From Seiridium cupressi (Eukaryota; Ascomycota; Sordariomycetes; Amphisphaeriales; Sporocadaceae), in the NCBI GenBank assembly GCA_036674765.1, contig JARVKI010000092.1, positions 1 to 64,000 of the forward strand: 64,000 nt of DNA. The letters are read 5' to 3'. Made by a program: the position numbers and the translations under genes. The number at the start of each line of letters is the position of its first letter. Position 1 is the first letter of the stretch. The notes beneath the pieces are model-generated. The model was not told the DNA's origin. It saw only the letters and a list, made by a program, of their open reading frames with translations, and did no database searches. Below, piece after piece: positions 47,627 through 59,981 of the stretch.

Positions 47627-48276
47627 ATGACAGCCGACTCCCATGAGCCCTCCGGCGCAAGCGCGTCCGCTCCCGGATCCAGCGCCGCCCTGCCTCCGGG
47701 TGTCGTCCTAGGCAAAGATGGCAAGCCGTAAGTCCTCTCTCTCTCTATCTATCTCTTGATCACTATACTCGATGTCCATATACTGATGTGTCGTCTAGTT
47801 GCCGCACCTGTTCTTCGGGCTCAGCCTTCAAAGCCTTTGCGAAATCGTCCCTGAAACCCAGCGCCTCCTCGAATACAACACCCGTCGCCGTCGGCGCAGC
47901 ACTCACCGGAGCAGCCGCGACCTTCTCCATCCCGCGCGACTGCCCGCCCGACGTCGAGGCCTTGGGGCGCTCGACCTGGACGCTGCTGCACTCGATCGCC
48001 GCGACGTACCCGACGACACCCTCGGTGCGGGAGCAGTCGGACCTGAAGTCGTTCATGTCGATATTCTCGCGGCTGTACCCGTGCTGGGTGTGCGCCGAGG
48101 ACTTCCAGAGCTACATGGCGACGGAGCAGATCCGGACGGACAGCAGGGACGAGTTCGGCAAGTGGCTGTGCGAGGCGCACAATGCAGTCAATGTCAAGCT
48201 GGGCAAGGAGAAGTTCGACTGCAGCAAGTGGCAGGAGAGGTGGCGGACCGGGTGGAAGGACGGTAGGTGTGACTAG
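47627..48276 (+). CDS. ERV1: Mitochondrial FAD-linked sulfhydryl oxidase Erv1
   Basis: Exons 47627-47727 and 47799-48276 give 192 residues. The shuttle disulfide is C35-C38 (CRTC), placed directly after the intron. The FAD-binding core starts at DVEALGRSTWTLLHSIAATY. The active-site pair is C129-C132 (RLYPCWVCAEDF), and the structural pair is C158/C175 (CEAHNAVNVKLGK ... FDC). The active site reads CWVC where many family members have CWWC. Erv1 reoxidises Mia40 in the intermembrane space and passes electrons to cytochrome c, driving import of small Cys-rich proteins, and is needed for cytosolic Fe-S assembly. Exon 2 is strongly GC-rich. No frameshifts. Confidence 0.95.
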
Positions 48277-48718
48277 AGGAGGAGAGCAAGAGATATGCTG
48301 CGACGTGTCATGAGTTGTGTCATGTACAATACGGTGTAAGATGGCAAGGAAAGACCGGGACTGCATTAGACGGGCGTTTGGGAAAGGATTGGGGAATGCA
48401 TTGCCGCTCATGGGCCATTTTGAACTTGATACATTATCGCATAGAGCCAGAGAGTTGTCCTGGAATTCCAGGAAAGACTTCATGAGAATGATTCCTGAAG
48501 CTTTAGTATAGACACCATTCATATTCGTACACAATGACATCCCGTGGACGAGCTGCGACAAGAAGACGGTGTCAAGGCCGGGAAGCTCCATTAAATAGGC
48601 ACTTTACAACAGGAATGGGAAATCATGCGATCTGGCAACAGCTCTCAAATATGTCTATAGGGTATCATGTTCGAATTTTTACATAACCTATTCCATGCTT
48701 CTCTCCTACTGATGATGC
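48277..48718. other. Intergenic between convergent ERV1 and UTP22
   Basis: 3' regions of both genes; nothing else recognised. Confidence 0.4.
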
Positions 48719-51700
48719 CTAGTTGCTCTCTTTCACCTCAATCTTCTCAATCAGGTCAGCACCGACTCGAGCAATCTCAGCAATGATGGTCTGGCGGTCA
48801 ACCTCCAAAGACCCTTCCTCCTTGCTGGGTTTATATGCACATGGCATATCAACCTTTCGCGTCCGCTTGCTCAACTCGATGTTGAATAAGACACCTATCA
48901 CGTTGTCATCCTCTCCGCCATGGAAGAACACTAGAGCGTTGGAATACACGTCTTTGAGCTGATCAACCAGTGCCTTGGTTGGATGTTGTGCAAGTGGAAA
49001 TGATGGGCTACTGTGTCCGCCATGCAAGTTCTTGAATTGTGAATGTTTGACACCGTCGTCCCTCAGTAAGCTTTTCACAGCCTTGGAATTGAGACGAATG
49101 ACAAAGTCAAAATGTCTCAATGACGACTGGAAGAGCGCGCGTGGGTCAAGGTCGACTCCCTTGGTCTTCACGAGTTCGCATGCAGACCGAGCAAGCTTCG
49201 TCATCTGATTTGCCACTACGCGGGATGGCCCGTTCCAAGTAAATGCAGTGCCAGATGCATCGTGCGGAGTAGCAACAACCAGTACGATGCGGTTCATCCG
49301 TGGGTCCGATCGTCGAACTTCCTGGTACCGAGCCAGGATAGATGCACGATCAAAGGGTGAAGTGGAATCGGAATGATCGACTATCAATGGTTCCTCGGGC
49401 CAATCCCAGCGTGCCAGTAGCTGGAGAGTACGCAGGAAACCAGTCATTGCGCTTGTCGGCGTCTGCCAAGGGAATGGTGTGATGAAAGCCTTTAGCGCGA
49501 AAAGCTCCAACAGTTCTTCATTGAAGTGTGAGGCCATTTTGTGGCAACCAAACCAATGCTTGAGTATCCTCATTGTATCAGACAACGGCGGATACCGCGT
49601 GCACCAAGTCGAGACTGTTTGGTTGTGGAGAGGGAGACATGTGTAAGTTCGTGAGTATATAGCCAAAGATTTCTCGGCTTCTGCGTGTACGTGCCTCTCC
49701 AGTTGTTTATTCCTTAATCGAGCTTCGAGGATCTTCTCTTCCACATCGCTCTGTAGGCGAAGGCGAAACGCAAACCCATCTTCGTAGAGCACATCCAGGA
49801 ATGCAATATTCTGAGAGTCATGTTCGACTTGTTCCAGGCCCAGGTGAGTCTTAATTTCAGGGTTTGATTCCGTCAGAGAGTCTCCGAGCTTGAGCAAGAA
49901 AGCTATCTTGAGTCGCTGGTTTGCGGCAATATTATCCGTCCACTTGCTCGACGCTTCAAACGAGATGATCAGGCCCATAGGTAAGCGTCTAACACGGTTG
50001 GGCGGATGGACGGATGCAGACCGGAGCTCAGGACAGGCGGGCGCAACCTGTCGGACGTGCAGAGGCAAATCCTCAATGGCCCGGATTTCCTTTTCCAATG
50101 CATCAAAAGCGTTCCTAGCTTCAGTAAAGTCTTTCGCGTCGGAATTGGATATACGTGCGAGTACCGAAAAGGTAGTGCCACCAAAGGAGAAATCGTCCGC
50201 CTGGAGCGAGAAATGCTTTTTCGAAATGTAGCGAATTATTTGTTCAGGAATGCTCGTAGCGGACTCCGAGTCCCATTGAATGGACTCTAGAATGCTGCCA
50301 TCCTGAAAACGACGAAGTTCAGCAATATCGCCCCAGAATTCACGGTACTTTGCTGCATCTGCTTTCTGCTCGACTGAGGGCCCAAGATCCATCTTTCGAG
50401 TGGCATATGATGGATCAAGCACGACTCCCACGAGCAGATTACCGTTGGTGGTGGAAGAATTCGCGGATACTGGCCAGGTAGAATGCTTGGGTAATGCGAG
50501 GTGCACAAGCTGAGATCGATCGCCAAGAGCTCTCTTGATGACACGGTGGAATCTATCGCTGAAGTCCCATGCAACTCCGCGATGATCTGCGCTCTTCGAC
50601 GAGCTTAGTTCAGAAGGTATCTTTGTCCTGAAGACGACATCGAAGACCTGCAGCACTTGATCAACTTTCACGATAAATAGAGACTCGAACTGGTCGATAG
50701 AGTTGTCAATCAAACTCGCAAGAGACCATTTGGCCTGTCGCTGAAGGAAATTTGCAGACCAGGGCGACACTTTGAAGAATAAGTTGTGCTCCCTTTTTGC
50801 ATCGTAGAACACCGGCCCGCTCTGACGAATGCTGTCAGAATCGGCTTGCGTACCAATGACTACAGGCTTCTTCTGTAAGCTTGTTGCAGCCAGATACTGG
50901 ATCGTTGCCTTGAAAAGCTGGCTGGCATTAAGGGATGCTGACAAAACGGGTTCGCCCTTCCGGCCACCAGACTTTAACAGGAGTGCTAGAAGGACCGCCC
51001 ATTCGAAATGTCCAAAACCACCGCCCGAGACGGTCGAATTAAATCCACGTTGTTGAAGCCATATTTTCCCAAGGACACATGCATCCGGGTAAGCGGCACA
51101 TGTCTTTACTGCTTCATTGAGAAGTTGAAGGTATGACTTAAAGAGGCTCTCAGCCCTCAGGGTCGAATTGTAAAAGGGGGTGGGGGATGTCGCGTCCTTG
51201 ATATTGTTGTTCCCTGGAGACAGCTTCGAGGGAGGAAAAGCGCTATCCTCGACACAGGGGATGATGCGGATCGCATAAGCCCCCTTTGCGTCTGACTTTT
51301 TGCCTTTCGGCCGTGCCAAGAGGACTGGGAGCAAAGTGTTGCTGTGGAGATGGTCGAATGAAAAGTCGAAGGACTCCTTGAATTTCTCCCGAAGGCCAGC
51401 AGCAACCTTGGCAAGGTAGTATGACCGCTTGTAGAAATAGCGTAGGTCGCGATAATCCTTCTCCTGGAAAAGCGATTTTGGCATGACTACGATCATGTCG
51501 ATACCGAACTCGGGCTGAGACTTGACCATGGTCTTGAGCTGGTATGAACCGACCACATTAAATGCTGCTGGCTTTGAGAAGGCCAGTTTGTATTGCGAGT
51601 CCTTGGCAGGTCTGGGCTTTGGATAGGGTATCTTGATTTTCCCATTTTTCTCGTCTTTTTCAAATTGAGAAGTGACGGTGCCAATCTGGAGGAATTAGTG

Positions 51701-51961
51701 AATGACCCATAGAGTGGGTGGGAGCGAACTCACAAGTTCGGGTTCATGGGATTCGAGCTTTTCAATGGTCTCCTTGAATTGGTGTAGCGCCTGGTCGACG
51801 CCCTCAAAAACTTGGGAATAGTCGACTCGGACCTCATCCAGCAGTTCCTGTGTGGCTTCGATAAAAGCGCTTGTTGCCGAAGTGGGAGCGCCTCCGCGGT
51901 GAGAAGCTGGGCCTGCACCCCCATGGCTTAGCTTCCGCCTCTTTGCTGTACTGGACTCCAT
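48719..51961 (-). CDS. UTP22: U3 snoRNP-associated protein Utp22 (Nrap family)
   Basis: Exon 1 (51961-51734) and exon 2 (51685-48719) join across a 48-bp intron into 1064 residues. The start MESSTAKRRKLSHGGAG has a basic nuclear patch. The body shows successive Nrap nucleotidyltransferase-like modules: VVGSYQLKTMVKSQPEFGID and MIVVMPKSLFQEKDY, then KIWLQQRGF with GGFGHFEWAVLLALLL, and later RILKHWFGCHKMASHFNEEL with AFITPFPWQTPTSAMTGFL. The C-terminus contains PRALFQSSLRHFDFVIRL. Utp22 acts in the UTP-C module of the small-subunit processome with Rrp7 during 18S rRNA maturation in the nucleolus. The NTase-like folds are thought to be inactive. It is a little shorter than the yeast protein. 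Confidence 0.94.
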
Positions 51962-53233
51962 GATTCAGCCTCGAGATTGTGCTGTCGCGACTTCTTCAAC
52001 TATGCGCCAGTATCGATCTGCGACTCCATGTCCCAGAAATTTTTGGAGATACCGGACGCTTATCTCTTATCGATAGTAGCGGGGTGGCGTGAGCCACAGA
52101 TCTTGGATGCACCACACTGTGGCACAGGTCAGAGGTGCCAGAGCTTCCACGCCCTTGGATCGTAGCGGTAGAATAATCTGCCGGATTGCATTCATTGCTA
52201 ACCCCAGGAGGTCAAGCGCATGCCGCTGGCTATTCCTTCAAGGGTTTAAGGGATCTCAATGGCGTCGCCCAGGACCCCCACACAGAAAATGAGACACCCA
52301 CCCAGAACAACGCATGAAACCAGCGTTAGCTTAATTATCTTTACAACTTTAACTATATAAATAATCAAAAGTGCCTAAAATATTTTAACTATATAAATTA
52401 CTTATTTATATAATTCTTTTTAAAAAAAATCTTTTTTCTTTTCTAAAATTTTAATATCTATTTTTGTTATTAAGCTAGAAATAATCGAAAATGCCCAGTT
52501 TTGGTCGGTACTGCGATGTGTCTCATTTCCTGTGTGGGGGTGCTCCCCCCAGCTTCGTGGGGAAAGCTTTCAGCATCTGCAGCGCCGACAACTTTGATGG
52601 AAATTCGGAATCGGAACAATTGTTTTCAAGCAAAGCCATCATATTCCTTGGGGAAATCTCATACATGTGCAATTCGAGTGCACATAACAGGTATTCATGA
52701 CGTTGATAAGCTATAGCATTATATAATGGATTTTACAAGTGAGACGTCTAGGTAGTTAGGATAGTTGCTGTGCACCAAAACTACCAATTCACGCGGCAGC
52801 TGCACCGGCTATGTCCCAATATGTAGAATGGCCTCCAGATCCCGCCACTTTCCGAGCCAATTCCTAGGCTCGCGCAATTGATCAGCTTCCAAACCCAGCG
52901 AGGACGACCAGTTCCCCACCAAATTGCCGACTAACGCTCCCGAACACCTTGGCTATGGCCGCATTCCGAGCGGGGAGTAGCATGCTTTCTGCTCTACGGA
53001 TGGAGCCGGCAGCTCCTATGGGGTAAATATTTACACGATGCCTCCCTCCGGATTCCTATCCACCTTGTCTTCAACGTTGGTGACATTGTTGGGGCTCTAC
53101 ACATTCTGGACATCTTCAGTTTACTGATCCTAATACAAGTCTCGCTTGGAACGGCAATAGCCACACTGTCGATTGCAAAGCCAGATACCCAATTCCACCT
53201 CTCTAGTATCGTTGTGCCGCCAGATCCGCCAAT
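51962..53233. promoter_or_regulatory. Divergent intergenic region (UTP22 / SCOT) with inserted element
   Basis: 1.27 kb between divergent starts. It contains the 268-bp inverted-repeat element at 52274-52541; the rest should hold both promoters. Confidence 0.5.
52274..52541. mobile_element. MITE-like element with 24-bp terminal inverted repeats
   Basis: ACCCCCACACAGAAAATGAGACAC at 52274-52297 recurs in inverted orientation at 52518-52541 with 23 of 24 matches. The 220-bp interior is AT-rich (about 52330-52480) and has no coding capacity. Just inside are related direct motifs (AATAATCAAAAGTGCC near 52360 and AATAATCGAAAATGCC near 52480). No clear target-site duplication is seen, so the exact ends are uncertain. 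The size, paired ends and lack of a transposase suggest a non-autonomous DNA transposon or fold-back element. Confidence 0.65.
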
Positions 53234-54907
53234 ATGCCTTCTACAGCCATGTGCATGCGCACCCTCAGGGCGTACTCCAAGTATGGCTCAAATGTGCGTA
53301 CTGAATTGATATTCCGAGCTTTCCTAGACTTTTACTGACATGAGAGGAATACAGCACAAGCTAGTCCTCGCCAGAGCCTTCTCCGCGACTTCCCGCCGAG
53401 CCGAAATCAACAAGGTCTACCCTTCTGCCGCCGAGGCATTGAAAGACATGAAGTCCGACTCAACAGTATTATGCGGTGGCTTCGGCCTCTGCGGTGTGCC
53501 AGACACGCTCATCAACGAGGTACACAACAAGCCAGAGGTCACAGGCCTGACTGCCGTGTCGAACAACGCCGGAACAGACACCTCGGGACTCGGCAAGCTG
53601 CTCAAGTCGAAACAGGTCAAGAAGATGATTGCAAGCTACATCGGCGAGAACAAGACGTTCGAGAAGATGTACCTCACCGGCGAAATCGAGCTGGAGCTCA
53701 CACCCCAGGGAACGCTCGCTGAGCGTTGTGCCGCTGGCGGCAAGGGTGTACCGGCATTTTACACCCCTGCGGCATTCGGCACCGTAGTACAAACCGGTGA
53801 TCTTCCTCTGAAGAACAAGTCTGATGGAACACCGGATCAGTTCTCATACCCCAAGGACGTCAAGGTCTTCAATGGCAAGCCCTACCTGTTAGAACACAGC
53901 ATTGCCGGAGACTATGCTTTCGTGAAGGCGTGGAAGGCCGACAAGCTCGGCAACTGCCAGTTCCGTTTGGCCGCAAACAACTTCAATGGCGCAATGGGCC
54001 GAAACGCCAAGATGACCATTGTCGAGGCTGAGAACATCGTGGAACCCGGCGGCATCCCTCCAGAGGCTGTGCATCTCCCTGGCATCTACGTCAAGCGGGT
54101 TATCCAGAGCACGGCCGAGAAGGGCATCGAGAAGTACACATGGGCCAAGGACGAGAACGACCCGGAGGCAAAGAAGGCACTTGGCAGCGGTGATACAGCT
54201 GCTAAGCGGGAAAGAATCGTCCGAAGAGCTGCAAAGGAGTTCAAGAACGGCATGTACGCAAATTTGGGTATCGGCATGCCGATGTTGGCTCCCAGCTATG
54301 TCGGCCCCGAGGTTGAGGTCCAGTTACAATCCGAAAATGGAATTCTGGGTCTCGGACCCTACCCCAAGCAGGGTGAGGAGGACGCTGACTTGATCAATGC
54401 TGGAAAGGAGACTGTCACCTTGAACCCTGGTGCCGCCGTCTTCGGTAGCGAAGAGAGTTTCGGTATGATCCGCAGCGGTCGTATCAACCTGACTATCCTG
54501 GGTGCCATGCAGGTCAGCGCGACTGGTGATCTGGCTAACTGGATGTTGCCGGGTAAGGTCAAGGGTTTCGGTGGTGCCATGGACTTGGTCAGTAACCCTA
54601 GCGCCACCAAGGTCGTGGTCACCATGGAGCACACCGATAAGAAGGGCAACCCGAAGATCATGAAGCAGTGCGCGTTCCCTCTGACTGGCCGTGCCTGTGT
54701 GTCGAGGATCATCACCGAACTGGTAAGTCGCTCTCCACCACTTTCCCACTACTGAACTTGCTAACAATAACCCAGGGTGTATTTGATGTTGACTTCGCAC
54801 ACGGCCTGAAGCTCATCGAGATCGCTGATGGTGTCACTGTGGACGAGATCAAGAGCAAGACCGAAGCGCCATTCACTGTTGCGGACGACTTGAAGCCCAT
54901 GTTGTAA
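53234..54907 (+). CDS. OXCT1: Succinyl-CoA:3-ketoacid CoA-transferase, mitochondrial (SCOT)
   Basis: Exons 53234-53293, 53355-54722 and 54776-54907 give 519 residues. The first ~35 residues are basic and Ser/Ala-rich ([20 protein letters not shown]), as in a mitochondrial targeting peptide. The alpha part shows [20 protein letters not shown] and [14 protein letters not shown]. The beta part shows [17 protein letters not shown] and the catalytic Glu in [13 protein letters not shown] (about residue 347 of the model). Alpha and beta subunits are fused, as usual in eukaryotes. The enzyme moves CoA from succinyl-CoA to acetoacetate, or works on related short acids, linking ketone-body or propionate/acetate use to the TCA cycle. 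Both introns are GT..AG. Confidence 0.95.
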
Positions 54908-55206
54908 AGCCCACGACAGGAATTAGACCTGTCCGTTTGGAGTCAAAATTATGTTGTATATAATGGGCGTCGTATGGTGCATCGCATCGGGGTACTATTT
55001 CAGGATGCCAATTCAATTGTTTGATACCACTTTATTCTAGGACATCTCGCACCGCAGGATGTGGTGATAGCCCAATCAATTATGATGAGCGGTACGAATT
55101 TTGTCGCTTCACTTTTGGGATACTGATGAAGTAGTTCATGGAACGTATCGTTTACCTTGGCCGGTTCTGCACTGTACAGCAACCTCTCCTTTCGCGTTTG
55201 ATCTCT

Positions 55207-56278
55207 TCAATTAGTTCTCTCATGCTCACCCTGCGGGATAGCAATCCCATGGTTGCCCCTATACGGCGCGACCTCCGCAGGCTTCCAACCACCTCGCTCT
55301 AACATGGCGGGATCTTCCAGGCGGAAGACCTCGACTTTTAGTGGACGGCAACACTTGATCATCTCTTTCTCACTATCTTCACCAAATCCCCACAGCGACA
55401 AGTCACCGCCGGGGCATGTGCCTGTTCATTGTGTTAGCTGTCACTGATATCCTCCAAATTGAAGAGCCGAGACCCATGAGCCCGCATCGCAGGCCGTGTC
55501 CAGGAGCAAGCACTCACTCAAAGCCATAAGCAAGTCCTGCTCGGCCAAAAACTCAATCGCATCCCCCTTCTCCGCCGGGCACGGGTTCATGAAATACCGC
55601 CCCTCCTCATTCAAGCCCGTGACCTGGAACAGGTTGATGACATCGTGCACGTCGTACTCGGTCAGGCCAAAGGGGGCGACGGCGCGCGTCAGGTTCGAGT
55701 GGCAGTGGAAGTCGTAGCCCCCGGCCTCGCCCGACAGCACGGCGTTGATGTAGGGGTCGCAGCGCGTGCCCAGCAGGTCGTGCACGCGCCCGCCGTGCTC
55801 GTCCCGCCCGTACCACGCCAGGCTGTCGTGGATGATGGTCGCCAGCGGCCGCAGGAACGGCAGCGTCGACCACAGCCGGTCGCACGTGCTCACGTGCGAG
55901 GCGTACAGCTGCTTGGTGCGCGACGCCCAGAACCGCTCGCGCGGGTCGTGCGCGTTCCATATGTTGAGGTCGCCTGGATAAGGTTGTGAGCTTTCTGGGG
56001 GTTTTCTTCTACACCCAAGCATCTGGTCGCGTACCCACTTGTCCGCCCTCTGGTGTGCTGATCCTGACGATGGAGCCGGCGGGTGCTTTCCATGCTTTTC
56101 CGGATCGAATCGGCAGTGTGAACTCCTCTGTTAGTACACGAGGTGCCTTCTGCACGGCCTCGTATAATGTCTCGTCCACCCTCAAGGGAGAGCCGGCCTT
56201 GGGGAGATAGGCTGGTGGCATCTTGGGGACGGGTTTGCGTGCCTTCAGGCGCTGAGCGCCTGTTTCGTTGGAAGACAT
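55207..56278 (-). CDS. DUF1989 / urea-carboxylase-associated family protein
   Basis: Three exons (56278-56035, 55973-55518, 55421-55207) close to 304 residues. The domain shows VLTEEFTLPIRSGKAWKAPA, GQVGDLNIWNAHDPRERFWA with RTKQLYASHVS, FLRPLATIIHDS, GTRCDPYINAVL, HCHSNLTRAVAPFGLTEYDV, FMNPCPAEKGDAIEFLAEQD and the conserved end CPGGDLSLWGFGEDSE ... CCRPLKVEVF. Members accompany urea carboxylase/allophanate systems in bacteria and occur alone in fungi; the cysteines and His suggest metal binding, but no reaction is established. Exon 2 is extremely GC-rich. No urea-pathway gene is adjacent. The two introns are both supported by exact restoration of conserved motifs. Confidence 0.9.
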
Positions 56279-57559
56279 GTTCGTTCTATGACCGAGTCAC
56301 CAGACCCAGATATGGAGATGGATATTCTCAAGTCGCCGCGTATATGTATTCAACTTGGGGTTCAAGCTTGAGCTCTGCGCAGAACAATGAGCTGGTATGA
56401 ACATTTTTCACAACTGACCAGAGGATATGACTCCCCCGATTACGGCGGGTTTAACCACGTCGGAGAATAAACCTTTGGAAATACTCGACTGGCTATCTAT
56501 TCTCGGAGGACGAAGGCCGTGAACCAGTCAGTCTATTATTCAACCCTTGACTAATGTCGCGGGGCTATGACCCCGCCAGCAACTAGCACCACACCGTACA
56601 GTAGGTTACGCCGTTATAGTACCCCTAGCTGCGTTCAAGGCCGGGAACATGCGGCATGAGGTGCAATCGCCCTAATCTGGCCCAGATTCTGCATGATCTA
56701 GGAGTGCGCGACAAGGGTGTCTTACTGTGCTGTGTGGGCTTATGGGCGTGTGGGGTCCCTGAATCGAGAGAGAAGACATCGTTCAATGGGCACCGTACGA
56801 GTATATGAACCTATCTAGGTTAGGTTAGTCTTGTATGCAATGTATTTATATAATCGCCGGTCTACTATAAACTTTCAAGCCGGCGCTGCAACTTTGTGGA
56901 GGCTTTAGTCCACTTCAACAGAATTATGTTTAGTTCTAATCAATATGCTAAGGATCTGCCATCATATCGTAAGATACTCTAACTTGCCTGTAAACTCTAG
57001 TAACATACCTCGTTGGAACTGAGAAGGTATTCGCCATGTGATCGAATGCTGTGTCCGAGATTGAACGTGAAAGAGAGCGCTTCAAGAGTTCTGACTACAA
57101 AATCATCCCATCAACAGCCTTGTTGGCGCCAATTCTTGGAGGACACGCTTCTGTCGCACACTCAACAGAGCAGGGGCCCTGGAGGATCATAACCGGAACC
57201 GTAGCAAGAGAAGAGGGGTATGGAACACGCTTTTACAGAATCATTTTTGTCCTTATCTATTGATTCGCCATTGCCAGCTCACTGCATGCAGTGCTGCCTA
57301 CCTCAGCCACTGGCAAGGGTGTAGCAATGCCTCAGCTAATCAAGGTTGCATCAGCTGTAATTCCAATTTTATTATATAACCCCGCACCGACGTTTTGGCA
57401 AGGCTGCACCACTTTCTACATACATACCCCGAGAGCTTTAGGAACAGAAACCTTGACGCTAGATGGTGTTGATTGGGCCCGGCATTTGACTCATCACTCG
57501 GCTCACTCAAAGAACGCTGGAGGAGCACCAGAGGACGACTGAGCATCGACAGAAGGAAG
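56279..57559. other. Intergenic, nothing recognised
   Basis: 1.28 kb between divergent starts (DUF1989 gene and HET gene). Short frames only; no repeat or RNA gene seen. Confidence 0.4.
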
Positions 57560-59981
57560 ATGGAGAAGGCACAGCTAGCCGGTTTTGAATACTCAGAGCT
57601 TGACGTATCGAAAGACGAGATCCGGCTTGTCAAACTCTTGCCTAGCGAATTCAACCACCCTATCGAAGTAAAAATCATCCACGCGCCGTTAACCGTCACG
57701 AAGAATGAAGGTGAAACACTAAGGTGGCCACTGGACGGAATTCGAGCCACTCTTCCCAATGGTTGGACAGCCCACGAGACGTTTGAGGATCGCATCATAT
57801 TCCGGAACCCACACGGGCGGACCTCTTGGGACCATCCGGACGCAACGGTCGATCGTGCTCGGTACGACGGCATATCCCCCGCCGACACCAACATTTGTTC
57901 AATCAGATAATAGGCGCTGTCATATGTTTGGGGCCAAGACAACGCGCAAGAACTTCTGCTTGTGAGGGATCCGAGACCAAACTCACGATCAAATGAATGG
58001 CGCATCCTCCGGATACGTCCTCTACTTGCCGAGGCACTGCGGCATTTGGGATATACAGACAAGCCTCGAACATTGTGGATAGATGCCATCTGTATCAATC
58101 AGGACGACACAGAGGAACGCAATAAACAAGTCCACCGCATGGGAGAGATATACAGCCTTGCGCACAGAGTTGTCGCGTGGCTGGGTCCCAGCACTCCAGA
58201 TAGTCAATATGCTCTCGAAACTATGGATGGTTTCGCCGAAACATTCGAACACAGCCGTGACATATGCTACCTACCGGTACCAGGGCGAGAGGGGGACACT
58301 GTTCCTTGGGACAACACACAAAGCTTTTATGACCGCGTCTGGCAGGCTGTCCGTGATCTACTAGATCGTGACTGGTTCTGGTTCTGGAGGCTCTGGGTCT
58401 TTCAGGAAATCCAGCTAGCCAGTAAACACTCGATTATCAAATGTGGCGTTGATGAGATCTCATGGCCGAGATTCCGCCGCGCTGTTCTCCTCGTCGCAGG
58501 TCACTCTTTCACTCAGTTCAGCGGAACTTCAAACACTCTGTATAAAGCCATAGCGCTGTGCTATGTTGCCAAAGATTTACAATTCGAAATTTTGGTGGCT
58601 CAAATGGGAGCAAGGGAGTTCAGCGAGCCCAGAGATCGCGTATATGGAGTCCTTAACCTCATGTCCCCCGTCCTCGCGCGATCGATACCCGTCGACTACA
58701 CCCTGTCTATAGTCAAGCTATTCGGACATATCTTCCGAGCTTGGTCGGGCCTGACACGGCGTCTCAATCTTTCAAGCTTAAATCCCATTCTTTCTCCTCC
58801 GTCAGATAATGGGGACGTTTGGCCGTCATGGCTTCCTGATTTGAACGGCTTTGCCACTAGAAGACTCTACCCTCTCCCGAATATTTCTACCTCTGCTGCC
58901 GGTCAATCTAGAGCGCACACAGTCTATATCTCTGACACAGAACTCAGTGTTGCCGGCTTCCACATGGCCTCGGTCTCTTTTGTTGAGGCTTTCGATGTCA
59001 TAACCTATGAGAACATCACCAGTCTATGGACAAGACGAGGCCCGGGATTTGCACCAAACGTCATCGATCCGAACGGCGAAACACAGTTTGATGCATTGGT
59101 CCAACTTCTTACCCTCGAATATATGACTGCGGATGATTTGGGGCGATCTAGCGGACGATGTCTTGACGCTCAGTCGTTGAAAGGCCTTGTTATCGACTTA
59201 GCCAGTCGTGATCTTTCTCAGGCTGGTGCATTGCCTGATAATGCCGGGCTATGGCAATCGTTCGGACATCTGGAAGGGGAAGCCTTGTTCACAACCAAAG
59301 ATGGCTACGTTGGAATCGGCCTAAGCTCTATGTGTCCAGGTGAGTACGGACTGCTTGAAACCGGGAAAATCTCATGTCTCTGATTTCCATTAGGGGACAA
59401 GGTGGCTGTTCTCCTAGGCTGTGACTTTCCAGTCATCCTACGCCCACTTCCCACTGGCCAGTATCAATTCGTTAGTGGCTGTCTGATGCGTGAGTACATT
59501 GTTAGTTCCTTTCCTGCCTTTTGGACTTGTTCCTTGGATGGAAACTATATCTGAAGGAGCAAACACACCCAAGACTCGTTCAGGATTCTCGCAATTCATC
59601 CCTAGGAATAGTTACTGACACTTATTTGGTGCTGATGGAATTATGTATGGGGAGGCCATCCTCGGGAGCATTCCTCCACCTTGGCAGGTTCGGGCTCGGG
59701 CTCGGGCTCGGGCTCGGGGAAAGGGTGAATACAGCGAACTAGAGTATTACAACCCCGAAAAGTATACTGCTATGGGTCCACGTCTTGAGGGAATACCAAT
59801 CCCGCCCGAGGGGCAGCGGAAGGAATTTACGCCCACCCCCGAAGATCCGGACAATTGCTGCAAATTTATAAACAAGGCCACGGGTGAGGTTATCAACTAT
59901 GACCCACGGATGAGCATGGATGCCATCAATGAGCGAGGACTCCCAGGTCAGAGGAAGGTGGAGATGATCCAGCTTGTGTAA
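57560..59981 (+). CDS. HET-domain (heterokaryon incompatibility) protein with WW-like modules
   Basis: ATG 57560 opens MEKAQLAGFEYSELDVSKDE and IRLVKLLP, the start of a HET domain. ALSYVWG appears from 57914 and PRTLWIDAICINQDDTEERN follows, with MGEIYSLAHRVVAWLG, FWRLWVFQEI and REFSEPRDRVYGVLNL. Between the HET start and ALSYVWG is a WW-like insert, LPNGWTAHETFEDRIIFRN then TSWDHPD. Proposed exons: 57560-57847, 57914-59339, 59394-59489, 59629-59981 (720 aa). The first intron has a poor GTCGAT donor and could instead be a frameshift. The third would end in TG, not AG. The C-terminus has a second, weaker WW-like part (CCKFINKATGEVINYDPR). HET proteins trigger cell death after non-self fusion. 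The gene may be recently inactivated. Confidence 0.75.
59691..59714 (+). repeat. Hexanucleotide repeat (CGGGCT)4 in the HET gene
   Basis: Four perfect CGGGCT units code Arg-Ala repeats (RARARARARGKG) just after IPPPWQV in the last HET exon. This is a site where copy-number change would alter the protein without shifting the frame. Confidence 0.9.

Noticed and set aside
47799..48591. Long frames antisense to, or in another frame of, ERV1 exon 2
   Set aside because: Low-complexity Arg/Ala/Pro products that are shadows of a GC-rich coding exon.
57473..57559. Upstream extension of the HET gene
   Set aside because: Starts with TTG; the HET-typical start MEKAQLAGF at 57560 is the first ATG in frame.
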